From positions 3,774,501 through 3,838,500 of the forward strand of contig NZ_FNTF01000002.1 of the NCBI RefSeq assembly GCF_900105495.1: a DNA stretch of 64,000 bases. Reading direction: 5' to 3'. Positions 45,751 to 53,567 of the stretch are shown here, piece by piece (the first letter of the stretch is position 1; every line of letters begins with the position of its first letter). Source of the DNA: Pseudomonas frederiksbergensis. GTDB lineage: Bacteria > Pseudomonadota > Gammaproteobacteria > Pseudomonadales > Pseudomonadaceae. A model generated the notes under the pieces. It was not told the origin of the DNA. It ran no database searches and saw nothing but the letters and a program-made list of their open reading frames with translations. Both the position numbers and the translations under genes were made by a program.

Positions 45751-47461
45751 CGAACAGCAACGGGCGCTGGCGGGGTTACTGGGATTAGGCAGCCACTCGG
45801 CGCGCAAGAGTCATTACCCGGAACTGGCCGCGCGCCTCGACGAGCTGGAAGCCGAGCGCAATCGCTACAAATGGCTGTTCGAAAACGCGGTCCACGGGAT
45901 CTTCCAGGCCAGCCTCCTGGAAGGCATGCGCGCCGCCAACCCGGCACTGGCGCGGATGCTCGGCTACGACAATCCCCAGGAAGTGCTGTTTTCGCTGGCT
46001 GATCTGGCGAGCAACCTGTTTGTCAACGGCGCGCAAGAGCTGGAAAACATCGGTGAAATGCTCAAGCGCGAGCGCAGTCTGCTTGGCTACGAAACCCAAT
46101 TGCGGCGCAAGGATGGCAGCAGCGTCGACGTGTTGATGAACCTGTTGCTCAAACCTGATCAGGAAGGGCTGGTGGAAGGTTTTGTCGCCGACATCACTGA
46201 ACGCAAACTCGCCCAGCAGCGTCTGCAACAACTCAATGATGAACTGGAGCAGCGGGTCACCGCGCGCACCGACGAATTGCTGGAAGCCAACCGTAACCTG
46301 CAACAGCAAATCACCCAGCGTAAACAGATCGCCCAAGCCTTGCGCGATGCCCGGGACGCCGCCGAGGCCGCCAATCGCAGCAAGGACAAATACCTCGCCG
46401 CCGCCAGTCATGACCTGTTGCAACCGCTCAATGCCGCGCGTTTGCTGATCTCGACCCTGCGCGAACGCAAGCTGCCCGACGTCGAACAGGTGCTGGTGGA
46501 GCGGACTCACCAGGCGCTCGAAGGGGCGGAGGATCTGCTCACCGATTTGCTGGATATTTCCCGGCTCGATCAGGCCGCGGTCAAACCGGATATTGCGCTG
46601 TATCGCCTCGATGAATTGCTCGCGCCGCTGGTGTCGGAGTTCCAGTCAGTGGCCCAGGCCGCAGGGTTGAACCTGCGGGTGCACATGGGCGATTACGCCA
46701 TCAGCACCGACCTGCGGCTGATGACGCGGATTCTGCGCAACTTCCTCAGCAACGCCTGTCGCTACACCGACGAAGGCAGCATCCTGCTGGGGGCCAGGCG
46801 CCGGGGTGAAATGCTGCGCCTGGAAGTCTGGGACACCGGGCGCGGGATCGCGGCGGACCGACTGGATTCGATCTTCCTCGAGTTCAACCAACTGGACGTC
46901 GGCCGCGCCGCCGACCGCAAGGGTGTGGGCCTGGGGCTGGCCATCGTTGAGCGCATCGCCAAGATCCTCGGCTACAAAGTCGGGGTTCATTCGTTGCCGG
47001 GGCGCGGCTCGATGTTCAGCATCGACGTGCCGATTTCCCATGAGGTTCCGCTGCCGATCAGTTTGGCGGCACCACAACCCGGCACCGGAAATCCATTGCC
47101 TGGCCGGCGTTTGCTGGTACTGGACAATGAAGTGAGCATCCTCGAAAGCATGAGCGCGCTGCTCGGGCAATGGGGCTGCGAGGTGGTCACGGCCACCGAT
47201 GAGTTCTCTGCATTGGCTGCGTTGCAGGGGCGAGCGCCGGAATTGATTCTGGCGGACTACCATCTCGATCACGGCGTGGTGGGCTGCGATGTGGTCAGGC
47301 ATTTGCGCGAGCATTACCACCAGGCCATTCCGGCAGTGATCATCACTGCCGACCGCACGGATCAGTGTCGGCGCTCATTGCAGCGACTCGATGCGCCACT
47401 GCTGAACAAACCGGTGAAACCCGGCAAGTTGCGCGCGGTGCTGAGTCAGTTGCTGGGGTAG
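45734..47461 (+). CDS. Cytoplasmic PAS hybrid histidine kinase with receiver domain (ErcS-like)
   Basis: A 575-residue signalling protein without membrane helices. A PAS domain (about residues 35-150, NAVHGIFQASLLEGMRAANP) is followed by a coiled coil rich in Glu, Gln and Arg. The histidine kinase core has AASHDLLQPLNAARLL with the phospho-His, NACRYTDEGS and KGVGLGLAIVERIAK. A C-terminal receiver has LADYHLDHG with the phospho-Asp. The ATG at 45734 overlaps ercA, so the pair is coupled. By position it corresponds to the ErcS/ErcS' kinases that control ethanol oxidation in P. aeruginosa. No response regulator gene is next to it. Confidence 0.88.
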   Translation: MAKPSDEQQRALAGLLGLGSHSARKSHYPELAARLDELEAERNRYKWLFENAVHGIFQASLLEGMRAANPALARMLGYDNPQEVLFSLADLASNLFVNGAQELENIGEMLKRERSLLGYETQLRRKDGSSVDVLMNLLLKPDQEGLVEGFVADITERKLAQQRLQQLNDELEQRVTARTDELLEANRNLQQQITQRKQIAQALRDARDAAEAANRSKDKYLAAASHDLLQPLNAARLLISTLRERKLPDVEQVLVERTHQALEGAEDLLTDLLDISRLDQAAVKPDIALYRLDELLAPLVSEFQSVAQAAGLNLRVHMGDYAISTDLRLMTRILRNFLSNACRYTDEGSILLGARRRGEMLRLEVWDTGRGIAADRLDSIFLEFNQLDVGRAADRKGVGLGLAIVERIAKILGYKVGVHSLPGRGSMFSIDVPISHEVPLPISLAAPQPGTGNPLPGRRLLVLDNEVSILESMSALLGQWGCEVVTATDEFSALAALQGRAPELILADYHLDHGVVGCDVVRHLREHYHQAIPAVIITADRTDQCRRSLQRLDAPLLNKPVKPGKLRAVLSQLLG

Positions 47462-47636
47462 CGATAGTGCAGGCTGAAACCGAGCTCGGCTGACTCGCCT
47501 TGCTTCAGCAAACGCAATCCTCGCACCAGTGGCAGAGCCGTGCCGCGCATGCTCCAGTTGACGACGCTGCCACCGAGTTCGGGGCGAGGGTGAGGTGGGT
47601 GAATTCGTCTTCGAGTTCCAGAGTTATTGGCGTCAT
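47446..47636 (-). pseudogene. Remnant of an aldose-1-epimerase (GalM-like) gene
   Basis: On the minus strand an ATG at 47636 opens MTPITLELEDEFTHLTLAP. Shifting frame at the following bases gives LGGSVVNWSMRG and then ALPLVRGLRLLKQGESAELG, ending at a TGA at 47446. The first part resembles the N-terminus of aldose-1-epimerases and the last part their C-terminus, with nearly all the middle missing plus a one-base frameshift. A gene for a sugar mutarotase would fit beside the lactonase and uronate dehydrogenase genes on the same strand. The 3' end overlaps the kinase gene by 16 bases. It looks like a deletion remnant. Confidence 0.6.
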
Positions 47637-47668
47637 GTTGATTTTTACTAGCTCATTGAAAGGCTTTT

Positions 47669-47790
47669 GTGGCGAGGGAGCTTGCTCCCGCTCGGCTGCG
47701 AAGCAGTCGCAAATACAGGAAACTCGGACTGTCTGAAAAATTGCAGGGGGCCGCTGCGCGACCCAGCGGGAGCAAGCTCCCTCGCCACAG
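47669..47790 (+). repeat. Inverted intergenic repeat pair, family E
   Basis: TGTGGCGAGGGAGCTTGCTC and GAGCAAGCTCCCTCGCCACA face each other in the 371-bp gap that also holds the epimerase remnant. Confidence 0.85.
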
Positions 47791-47832
47791 GGAGACCTCG
47801 CCAGCCAAGTCACATCATTCAAAGCTGGGTGA

Positions 47833-48723
47833 TCAGCAATCGTTGAACAACGGCTCCGGCAAGCCTTTGACGCCGGGATCTAGGGCGAACACACCGCCGG
47901 CCAGTGACTGTTCGTCATGGTCGTCGCCGGGTCGGATCGAGGTTACGAACAGGGTGTCCAGGCGACTGCCGCCGAAGGCGCACATGCTTGGTTTTTTCAC
48001 CGGCACGGCGAGGGAACGGTCCAGCCGGCCGTCGGGAGTGAAACGGTGAATCAACCCGGCGTCATTGGCGCAAATCCAGTAGCAGCCTTCGGCATCGACC
48101 GCTGCGCCATCGGGACGACCAGCGAACTGATGCATGTCGACAAACAGCCGTCGGTTGGACGGTGTGCCACTGTCGGTGTCGTAATCGAAGGCCCAGATTT
48201 GCTGGACCAGAGGATGAGAGTCAGACAGGTACATCGTCCGCCCGTCCGGGCTGAAACCCAGACCGTTGGGCACGATAAACCCGCCGAGTTGCACCTCGAG
48301 CGGCCCGTGTTGCCCGGCGCTGTAGCGGTAAAGCGCGCCGTCGGCAGCGTTGGCGCCCATGTTCAGCACCATGCTGCCGGCCCAGAAACGCCCCTGACGA
48401 TCGCAGCGACCGTCGTTCAGGCGCATGTCTGTGCGGGCGTGTTCGACCGGCGCCAGGAGATTGCTGTCGAGGCTGCCATCGTTATGCGGGTGCAGGTGAA
48501 AGAACCCGCTTTCCATCCCTGCAACCCAACCGCCATCGCGGTGACGTGCAATGCAGGCAAGCATCTGCGGTGCTCTCCAGGCGTGGACATGGCCGGTTTC
48601 GGCGCTCCAGCGCTGAAGTCCACCGGCAGGAATATCGACCCAATACAGGGCGTTTTCCTCGGGCACCCAGACCGGGCATTCACCGACTGCGTTGCGGGCA
48701 TCGACGATCAATTCGGCTTGCAT
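47833..48723 (-). CDS. SMP-30/gluconolactonase-family lactonase
   Basis: A 296-residue six-bladed propeller of the SMP-30/gluconolactonase family, without a signal peptide. Metal-binding motifs are GECPVWVPEENALYWVDI (Glu), RLNDGRCDRQGRFWAGSM (Asn and Asp) and VPNGLGFSPDGRTMYLSDS (Asn and Asp). It hydrolyses sugar lactones. It lies downstream of uronate dehydrogenase on the same strand, whose product is an aldarolactone, so aldarolactone is the likely substrate. The gap between the two genes is 52 bp. Confidence 0.88.
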   Translation of the reverse strand: MQAELIVDARNAVGECPVWVPEENALYWVDIPAGGLQRWSAETGHVHAWRAPQMLACIARHRDGGWVAGMESGFFHLHPHNDGSLDSNLLAPVEHARTDMRLNDGRCDRQGRFWAGSMVLNMGANAADGALYRYSAGQHGPLEVQLGGFIVPNGLGFSPDGRTMYLSDSHPLVQQIWAFDYDTDSGTPSNRRLFVDMHQFAGRPDGAAVDAEGCYWICANDAGLIHRFTPDGRLDRSLAVPVKKPSMCAFGGSRLDTLFVTSIRPGDDHDEQSLAGGVFALDPGVKGLPEPLFNDC

Positions 48724-48775
48724 GACAGCTCATTCCCTCGGGTTTTTGTTGTCGGGATCAATGATGTGCGCGGGT

Positions 48776-49594
48776 TCAGTCGCCGAACGGGCCGGACGCG
48801 ACAAACGCACCCCCCTGGTAGACCCGTGCCGGGTCATCAGCGGCTGGTATTGGTTGGGCTTCGATTTTTTCGCGGAACACTTCGGAGCTGTCCTGGGGTT
48901 CATAACCCAGGCAGGTGGCGAAACGGTTGTCCCACCAGACGTTCTTGTTGTCGGACATGCCGTAGACCACGGTGTGGCCGACATCAGGGGCGTACAGCGC
49001 GCATTCGAGCAATTGCGTCAGGTCGCCGAAGCTCAACCAGGTGCTCATCATTCGGCGATTCAGCGGTTCCGGGAACGAGGAGCCGATGCGCACGCTGACG
49101 GTCTCGATGCCGTAGCGGTCGAAGTAGAAACTGGCCATGTCTTCGCCATAGGACTTGGACAAACCGTAGTAGCTGTCCGGGCGGCGAGGAGAGTGGGCGT
49201 CGATCACTTCATCCTGCTTGTAGAAGCCGATCACGTGGTTGGAACTGGCGAAAATCACTCGCTTCACACCATGGCGGCGAGCGGCTTCATAAATGTGGAA
49301 CACGCCGCAGATGTTGGCGCCGAGGATCTCTTCGAACGAGTGCTCCGTCGACACGCCACCGAAATGCAGGATCGCGTCCACGCCTTCAACCAACTGATGG
49401 ACTGCCTGCTTGTCTGCCAGATCGCAGGGCACGACCTCTTCACGGTCATCGATGGCCGGGGCGATGTCGGCGATGTCCGACAGGCGAATCACATTGGCGT
49501 AGGGCCGCAGGCGTTCGCGCAGGACTTTACCGAGGCCACCGGCGGCACCGGTCAGGAGGAGACGATTGAAAGGGGCTGGGGGAGTAGTGGTCAT
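48776..49594 (-). CDS. udh: Uronate dehydrogenase
   Basis: A 272-residue SDR-type (extended) enzyme that oxidises D-glucuronate or D-galacturonate to the aldaro-lactone with NAD. It has the cofactor motif LLTGAAGGLG, AILHFGGVSTE, ASSNHVIGFY and the catalytic YYGLSK, as in known Udh proteins from Pseudomonas and Agrobacterium. With the lactonase downstream and an OprD-type porin upstream it forms a hexuronate-oxidation unit. A GTTGT(N)3AYGAC element lies 39 bp before the start. Confidence 0.92.
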   Translation of the reverse strand: MTTTPPAPFNRLLLTGAAGGLGKVLRERLRPYANVIRLSDIADIAPAIDDREEVVPCDLADKQAVHQLVEGVDAILHFGGVSTEHSFEEILGANICGVFHIYEAARRHGVKRVIFASSNHVIGFYKQDEVIDAHSPRRPDSYYGLSKSYGEDMASFYFDRYGIETVSVRIGSSFPEPLNRRMMSTWLSFGDLTQLLECALYAPDVGHTVVYGMSDNKNVWWDNRFATCLGYEPQDSSEVFREKIEAQPIPAADDPARVYQGGAFVASGPFGD

Positions 49595-49632
49595 GGAAGT
49601 CCCTGATACGCAGTTATTGTTAGTTGTTGTAG

Positions 49633-49645
49633 GTTGTCGTATGAC
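49633..49645 (-). promoter_or_regulatory. Candidate operator upstream of udh
   Basis: GTTGTCGTATGAC resembles GTTGTACGATGAC at 51277-51289 and its reverse-oriented partner at 51218-51230 upstream of the porin. A GntR-type regulator of hexuronate genes is a likely binder. Confidence 0.5.
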
Positions 49646-49732
49646 TGTGGCGAAGTATCGTTAGCCTTTCTGGTAGTTGTCAACGACACATCAATTGAAG
49701 TTGACGAAGGGTCCGGTCGCCCCGCAATCGAT

Positions 49733-49863
49733 GTAGCAGCTGGCGAAGCCTGCGTCCGGCTGCGAAGCAGTCGTAAAATCAGCCGACGCGGTGCATCAGG
49801 AAAATCACGCTCGCAGGGTTTACGACTGCTTCGCAGCCGGACGCAGGCTTCGCCAGCTGCTAC
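49733..49863 (+). repeat. Inverted intergenic repeat pair, family A
   Basis: Third copy of the GTAGCAGCTGGCGAAGCCTG doublet, in the 280-bp gap between the porin stop and the udh start. Confidence 0.85.
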
Positions 49864-49874
49864 AAAGATCCGGC

Positions 49875-51173
49875 TTACAGCAACGAAAGCGGGTAGTTGA
49901 TGATAATGCGGTTTTCGTCGAATTCATTGGTGCTGAAGTCCTTGCGGATCGACGCGTTACGCCATTTGACGTTGAGGTTCTTCAGCACACCGCTCTGTAC
50001 GGTGTAAGCCAGTTCTGATTCGCGGCCCCATTCCTTGCCGTCGGTGATGGTGCCTGTGTGCACGTTATCGCCGCTGATGTAGCGGTTCATCATCGTCAGG
50101 CCGGGAATGCCGAGTGCCACAAAATTGTAGTCGTGACGCAGCTGCCAGGATCGTTCCTTGGCGTTGTCGTAGCTGGAGTTATAGCTGTCGTTAGCCAGGG
50201 TGCCGCCGCTGGTGCCGTTGACCCGCATCCAGGCATCGTCGCCGCTGAGTTTTTGCAGGCCGACAAAGAAGGTGTTGCCGCCGTATTTGGCCGAGAGCAT
50301 GGCGAACGCGGTTTTGTTGTCGAGGTCGCCGGCCAGGGCGCTGCCGTCTTCCTTGCCGATGAAGTAGCCAAGGTTGGCGCCGAGGGTCCAGTCGCCGATG
50401 GGCTGGCTGTGGCTCAGGTTGAAATACTGCTGCTGATAAATGTCGCTGAGTTGCGCGTACCAGACGCCGACCTGGGTGCGCTTCTCGTTGAAGGCATATT
50501 CACCGCCGCCAAAGTTGAAGCGGTCCGAGGTGAAGGCCGCGGATTTGCCGTTCATGAACATGTCTTCCATGCTCGCATCGTTGCGCGGGCTGTTGGCGCG
50601 GAACTGGCCACCGTAGAGCGTCAGGCCACTGATCTCGGTGGACGTCAACTGACCACCGCGGAAGGTTTGCGGCAGGGAGCGGCCGTCGTCGGAGCGCAGG
50701 ATCGGCAACACCGGCATCCATTCGCCGACCTTTAATTCGGTTTTCGAGACTTTAGCTTTCAACGCCACACCCAGGCGCCCGTAATTGTCGGCCGGGCGGC
50801 CGTCGTCATGAATCGGCAGCAACGAGGTGCCGCCCGTGCCTTTGCCACCGTCGAGTTTTTCCGAATACAGGCCCAGCACATCCAAGCCGAAACCGACGGG
50901 GCCTTGGGTGAATCCGGATTTGGCATCGAGGATGAAACTTTGCGTCCACTCTTCCGCCTTGCCCTGCGGGTAGGCCGGGTTGGTGAAGTTGCGGTTGATG
51001 TAGAAGTTGCGCAGGTTCAGCGTGGCTTTGGCGTCATCGACGAAACCTTCGGCATGGCTAGTCATGGGCAGGGCGAGGGCCAGGCTGCTGCAACCGATCA
51101 GGCTCAGGGTGTGACGGCGTGCGAAGGTTGGGCGAGGGGTGCTGACGGAGGAATTGCGGACGAGCTTGCTCAC
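49875..51173 (-). CDS. OprD-family porin linked to uronate use
   Basis: A 432-residue outer-membrane porin. The signal peptide (SLIGCSSLALALPMTSHA-E) is followed by GFVDDAKATLNLRNFYINRN, the OprD-type opening. RHDYNFVALGIPGLTMMNRY lies near the end, with a short hydrophobic C-terminus (IIINYPLSLL). It lies upstream of udh and the lactonase on the same strand, and its promoter region shares an operator-like motif with udh, so uptake of glucuronate, galacturonate or the aldarate acids is the best guess. Confidence 0.9.
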   Translation of the reverse strand: MSKLVRNSSVSTPRPTFARRHTLSLIGCSSLALALPMTSHAEGFVDDAKATLNLRNFYINRNFTNPAYPQGKAEEWTQSFILDAKSGFTQGPVGFGLDVLGLYSEKLDGGKGTGGTSLLPIHDDGRPADNYGRLGVALKAKVSKTELKVGEWMPVLPILRSDDGRSLPQTFRGGQLTSTEISGLTLYGGQFRANSPRNDASMEDMFMNGKSAAFTSDRFNFGGGEYAFNEKRTQVGVWYAQLSDIYQQQYFNLSHSQPIGDWTLGANLGYFIGKEDGSALAGDLDNKTAFAMLSAKYGGNTFFVGLQKLSGDDAWMRVNGTSGGTLANDSYNSSYDNAKERSWQLRHDYNFVALGIPGLTMMNRYISGDNVHTGTITDGKEWGRESELAYTVQSGVLKNLNVKWRNASIRKDFSTNEFDENRIIINYPLSLL

Positions 51174-51217
51174 AGTGACGCTCCCGTGTTTCTTGTTGTT
51201 TTTATTTTTTGTTATAC

Positions 51218-51230
51218 GTCGTCGTACAAC
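51218..51230 (-). promoter_or_regulatory. Candidate operator 1 upstream of the porin gene
   Basis: On the minus strand the sequence is GTTGTACGACGAC. It lies 45 bp before the porin start and is the inverted partner of the element at 51277-51289. Confidence 0.55.
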
Positions 51231-51276
51231 GTTGGGGCGGATTATTTACAAGTGTTACGGGGAATGTCAATCAGAA

Positions 51277-51289
51277 GTTGTACGATGAC
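51277..51289 (+). promoter_or_regulatory. Candidate operator 2 upstream of the porin gene
   Basis: GTTGTACGATGAC on the plus strand. It differs at one base from the reverse complement of the element at 51218-51230 and lies about 104 bp before the porin start. Confidence 0.55.
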
Positions 51290-51320
51290 TTGGCGCGATT
51301 TTAAGGTATGTCGAAGAACC

Positions 51321-51444
51321 CCTGTGGGAGTGAGCCGGCTCCGGGCGGCGTTCCGACGATAGCGGTCTGACATTCACTGCAGTGGTGTCTGTTCTACCGT
51401 CATCGTCGGAACGCCGCCCGGAGCCGGCTCGCTCCCACAGGGTT
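51321..51444 (+). repeat. Inverted intergenic repeat pair with long GC-rich arms
   Basis: Arms of about 40 bp (CCCTGTGGGAGTGAGCCGGC at the left end, GCCGGCTCGCTCCCACAGGG at the right end) between the porin promoter and copD. It resembles family C at its ends but has a distinct inner part (CGGGCGGCGTTCCGACGAT). Confidence 0.85.
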
Positions 51445-51451
51445 TTGTGTT

Positions 51452-52312
51452 TTAGCTCACGATCATCGGGGGCATGGTCCCCAGCAGGGAAACCGCCGCC
51501 ACCGCGCCAATCCCCAGAAACCATTCCATGATCACGCTGGTTTTCAGCATTGGCAGTCGTTGCTCGCAATGCTTGATCCGCAGCCGATTGAACAACGCCA
51601 GCCCCAGCATCGCCGCGACGAGCACAACCTTGATCAACAGAATCAGCGCAAACCCGGATAGCAATGGCGTAGGCCAGAATTGCCCGGTTAGTACCCGCAC
51701 GTTGATCAAACCGGTCATCACCAACCCCGCCACCAAGACGTAACCAATGCCGCTGAAGCGTTGCAAGGTCGCCTTGATAGAATGCTCTGCCGGCTGCCGC
51801 AGGATCAGCACCAACACCATCAAACCGCCGAGCCAGGCACCGACGCACGTCAGGTGAATGATTTGATTGAGGATCAGCAATTGGCCGTAGAGGCCGTCGA
51901 GCATGGCCCCGTGGCCGACCGGGGCGAGGGTGGCCAGCAGCAGGCTGGCGAGGCCGATTCGCAGGGGCAGGTTTGCACGCAAGGGCGACATCAGCAGCGC
52001 GATCAACAGCCCATTGAGAAACAAGTGCCAGCGCCAGACCTGACCGAAAAATGTATTGCCGAGTACCAGTCGCAGGGTTGACGGATCGAATGCCGTGTCC
52101 CATGAGCCGGCCATGCTGGCGGTGATCAGCAGCAACCAGCTGACGCCAGTGACCAGCGCCGTCACCGCCAGCCAGCGGGTTGTTTTCGTCAGTCGCTGAT
52201 CCAGATGTCCAGGGTTGCCATTGACCAGCAGCGGCCTGAACACCCACGTCCCGAACAGCAACAGCACGACGGTGAAATGCACAAAGCGGCACAGCACCAG
52301 CGCGCTCGTCAT
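51452..52312 (-). CDS. copD: CopD, inner-membrane copper homeostasis protein
   Basis: A 286-residue polytopic protein with about eight helices, of the CopD family. It opens LCRFVHFTVVLLLFGTWVF, and has GQVWRWHLFLNGLLIAL, NQIIHLTCVGAWLGGLMVLV and a C-terminal PMIVS. Histidines within helices are the likely copper ligands. CopD works with periplasmic CopC to bring copper into the cytoplasm. The start is four bases from the copC stop, so the two form an operon, copC first. Confidence 0.9.
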   Translation of the reverse strand: MTSALVLCRFVHFTVVLLLFGTWVFRPLLVNGNPGHLDQRLTKTTRWLAVTALVTGVSWLLLITASMAGSWDTAFDPSTLRLVLGNTFFGQVWRWHLFLNGLLIALLMSPLRANLPLRIGLASLLLATLAPVGHGAMLDGLYGQLLILNQIIHLTCVGAWLGGLMVLVLILRQPAEHSIKATLQRFSGIGYVLVAGLVMTGLINVRVLTGQFWPTPLLSGFALILLIKVVLVAAMLGLALFNRLRIKHCEQRLPMLKTSVIMEWFLGIGAVAAVSLLGTMPPMIVS

Positions 52313-52315
52313 GAA

Positions 52316-52681
52316 TTACTGGCCAACCTTGAAGCTATAGGCGCCTTCGCTTTTGTGGGTATCGACCGACACCGCGTGCCATTCGATTTTGTAGGCCCCC
52401 GCTGCCAACGGTGCAGCCGGGGTGACGATCAGGGTTTTCTTGTCGCTGCCTTCGGTGGCGAGGCCCTTCACCGGCACTTCGCTGCCGTCCTTGCTGATCG
52501 AGACCTTGGAAAAGGTCGCTTCAACGCCTTCGGAAAACACCAGGCGCAGTTCCGACGGTGCGCTCACCGTGCTGTCGGCGGCCGGGGTCTGGTCTTTCAG
52601 ATGGGCGTGGGCAAACACCGATGAAGCGGCGAACAGCGAGCCGAGCAGGGCGACGGTGGTCAGGGTTTTCTTGAACAGCAT
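52316..52681 (-). CDS. copC: CopC, periplasmic copper-binding protein
   Basis: A 121-residue CopC. The signal peptide ends SSVFA, giving a mature N-terminus HAHL, where the first His forms the Cu(II) site. The beta-barrel has AAPLAAGAYKIEWHAVSVDT and HKSEGAYSFKVG with the second site His. It lacks the Met-rich loop of longer CopC proteins, so only the Cu(II) site seems present. It is transcribed before copD. Confidence 0.92.
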   Translation of the reverse strand: MLFKKTLTTVALLGSLFAASSVFAHAHLKDQTPAADSTVSAPSELRLVFSEGVEATFSKVSISKDGSEVPVKGLATEGSDKKTLIVTPAAPLAAGAYKIEWHAVSVDTHKSEGAYSFKVGQ

Positions 52682-52821
52682 CGTGGAATACCTCTGAGGC
52701 GGGTTCGAAAAGGCGGTCAGTTTACCTGCGTGTAGCTGGGTGTACGAAGTTTCGTTTTCCCTTGTCGCCGCGAGGTAGAGCGGATGCTAGTCTTGAGCAA
52801 CGCTGTTGTCAGGGAGCCCTC

Positions 52822-53442
52822 ATGGGCAATCACAAGATCGAGATTCGTCGCAGTAACGTCGAGAAAATTCTGTTGGGAGCCGAAAAGGTTTTCGCCGAAA
52901 AAGGTTTCGGCGGCACTGCCATGGCCGACATCGCTGCCGAAGTGCAACTGCCGCGCTCCAACCTGCATTACTACTTCAGCACCAAGAGCGAGCTGTACAG
53001 CGCTGTGCTGTTGGGTCTGCTGGAAGTGTGGAAACAGGACGCCCTGTGCTTCGAGATGTTCGACGACCCGCGCGTGGTGCTCAGCAGCTACATCCGCGCC
53101 AAGATGAACCACTCCCGCAGCCGGCCTTACGGCTCCAAAGTCTGGGCCAACGAAATCATCCATGGTGCGCCAACGCTGGGTGAGAAACTGGACGTCAGTC
53201 TGTACGACTGGGCCAAGATGAAAGAAGCGAAAATTCGCCAGTGGGTAGACGACAAACGCATCCTGCCGGTGGAACCTTCGAGCCTGCTGTACATGATCTG
53301 GGCGTCGACCCAGCACTACGCCGACTTTGATCATCAGGTGAATATTCTGAATGACCACCAGCCATTGTCGGACATGCAGTTCGAGCGGGCGGTGCAGACG
53401 GTGACGAGTGTGATCTTGCGGGGGATTGGGTTGGAGCCCTAA
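52822..53442 (+). CDS. TetR-family regulator, RutR-like
   Basis: A 206-residue TetR regulator. The DNA-binding domain spans about residues 12-60 (ILLGAEKVFAEKGFGGTAMA, then LPRSNLHYYFSTKSELY). The C-terminal part has SKVWANEIIHGAPTLGE and WASTQHYADFDHQ, as in RutR-type pyrimidine regulators, which respond to uracil or thymine. AGGGAG precedes the ATG at 52822. It lies beside the reductive pyrimidine pathway genes preA, preT and dihydropyrimidinase, pointing to control of that pathway. An operator cannot be assigned with certainty; inverted repeats at 57956-58245 are candidates. Confidence 0.87.
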   Translation: MGNHKIEIRRSNVEKILLGAEKVFAEKGFGGTAMADIAAEVQLPRSNLHYYFSTKSELYSAVLLGLLEVWKQDALCFEMFDDPRVVLSSYIRAKMNHSRSRPYGSKVWANEIIHGAPTLGEKLDVSLYDWAKMKEAKIRQWVDDKRILPVEPSSLLYMIWASTQHYADFDHQVNILNDHQPLSDMQFERAVQTVTSVILRGIGLEP

Positions 53443-53466
53443 CTTTTGCGGTGTTGCTGCTGGCCT

Positions 53467-53543
53467 CATCGCGAGCAGGCTCACTCCCACAGGGTTCTAC
53501 TGAACACTGAAGATCCAATGTGGGAGCGAGCCTGCTCGCGATG
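53467..53543 (+). repeat. Inverted intergenic repeat pair, family C
   Basis: CATCGCGAGCAGGCTCACTC and GAGCGAGCCTGCTCGCGATG face each other between the convergent TetR and preA genes. Confidence 0.8.
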
Positions 53544-53567
53544 GCGTCGGTTCAGGCGCCTCTGACC

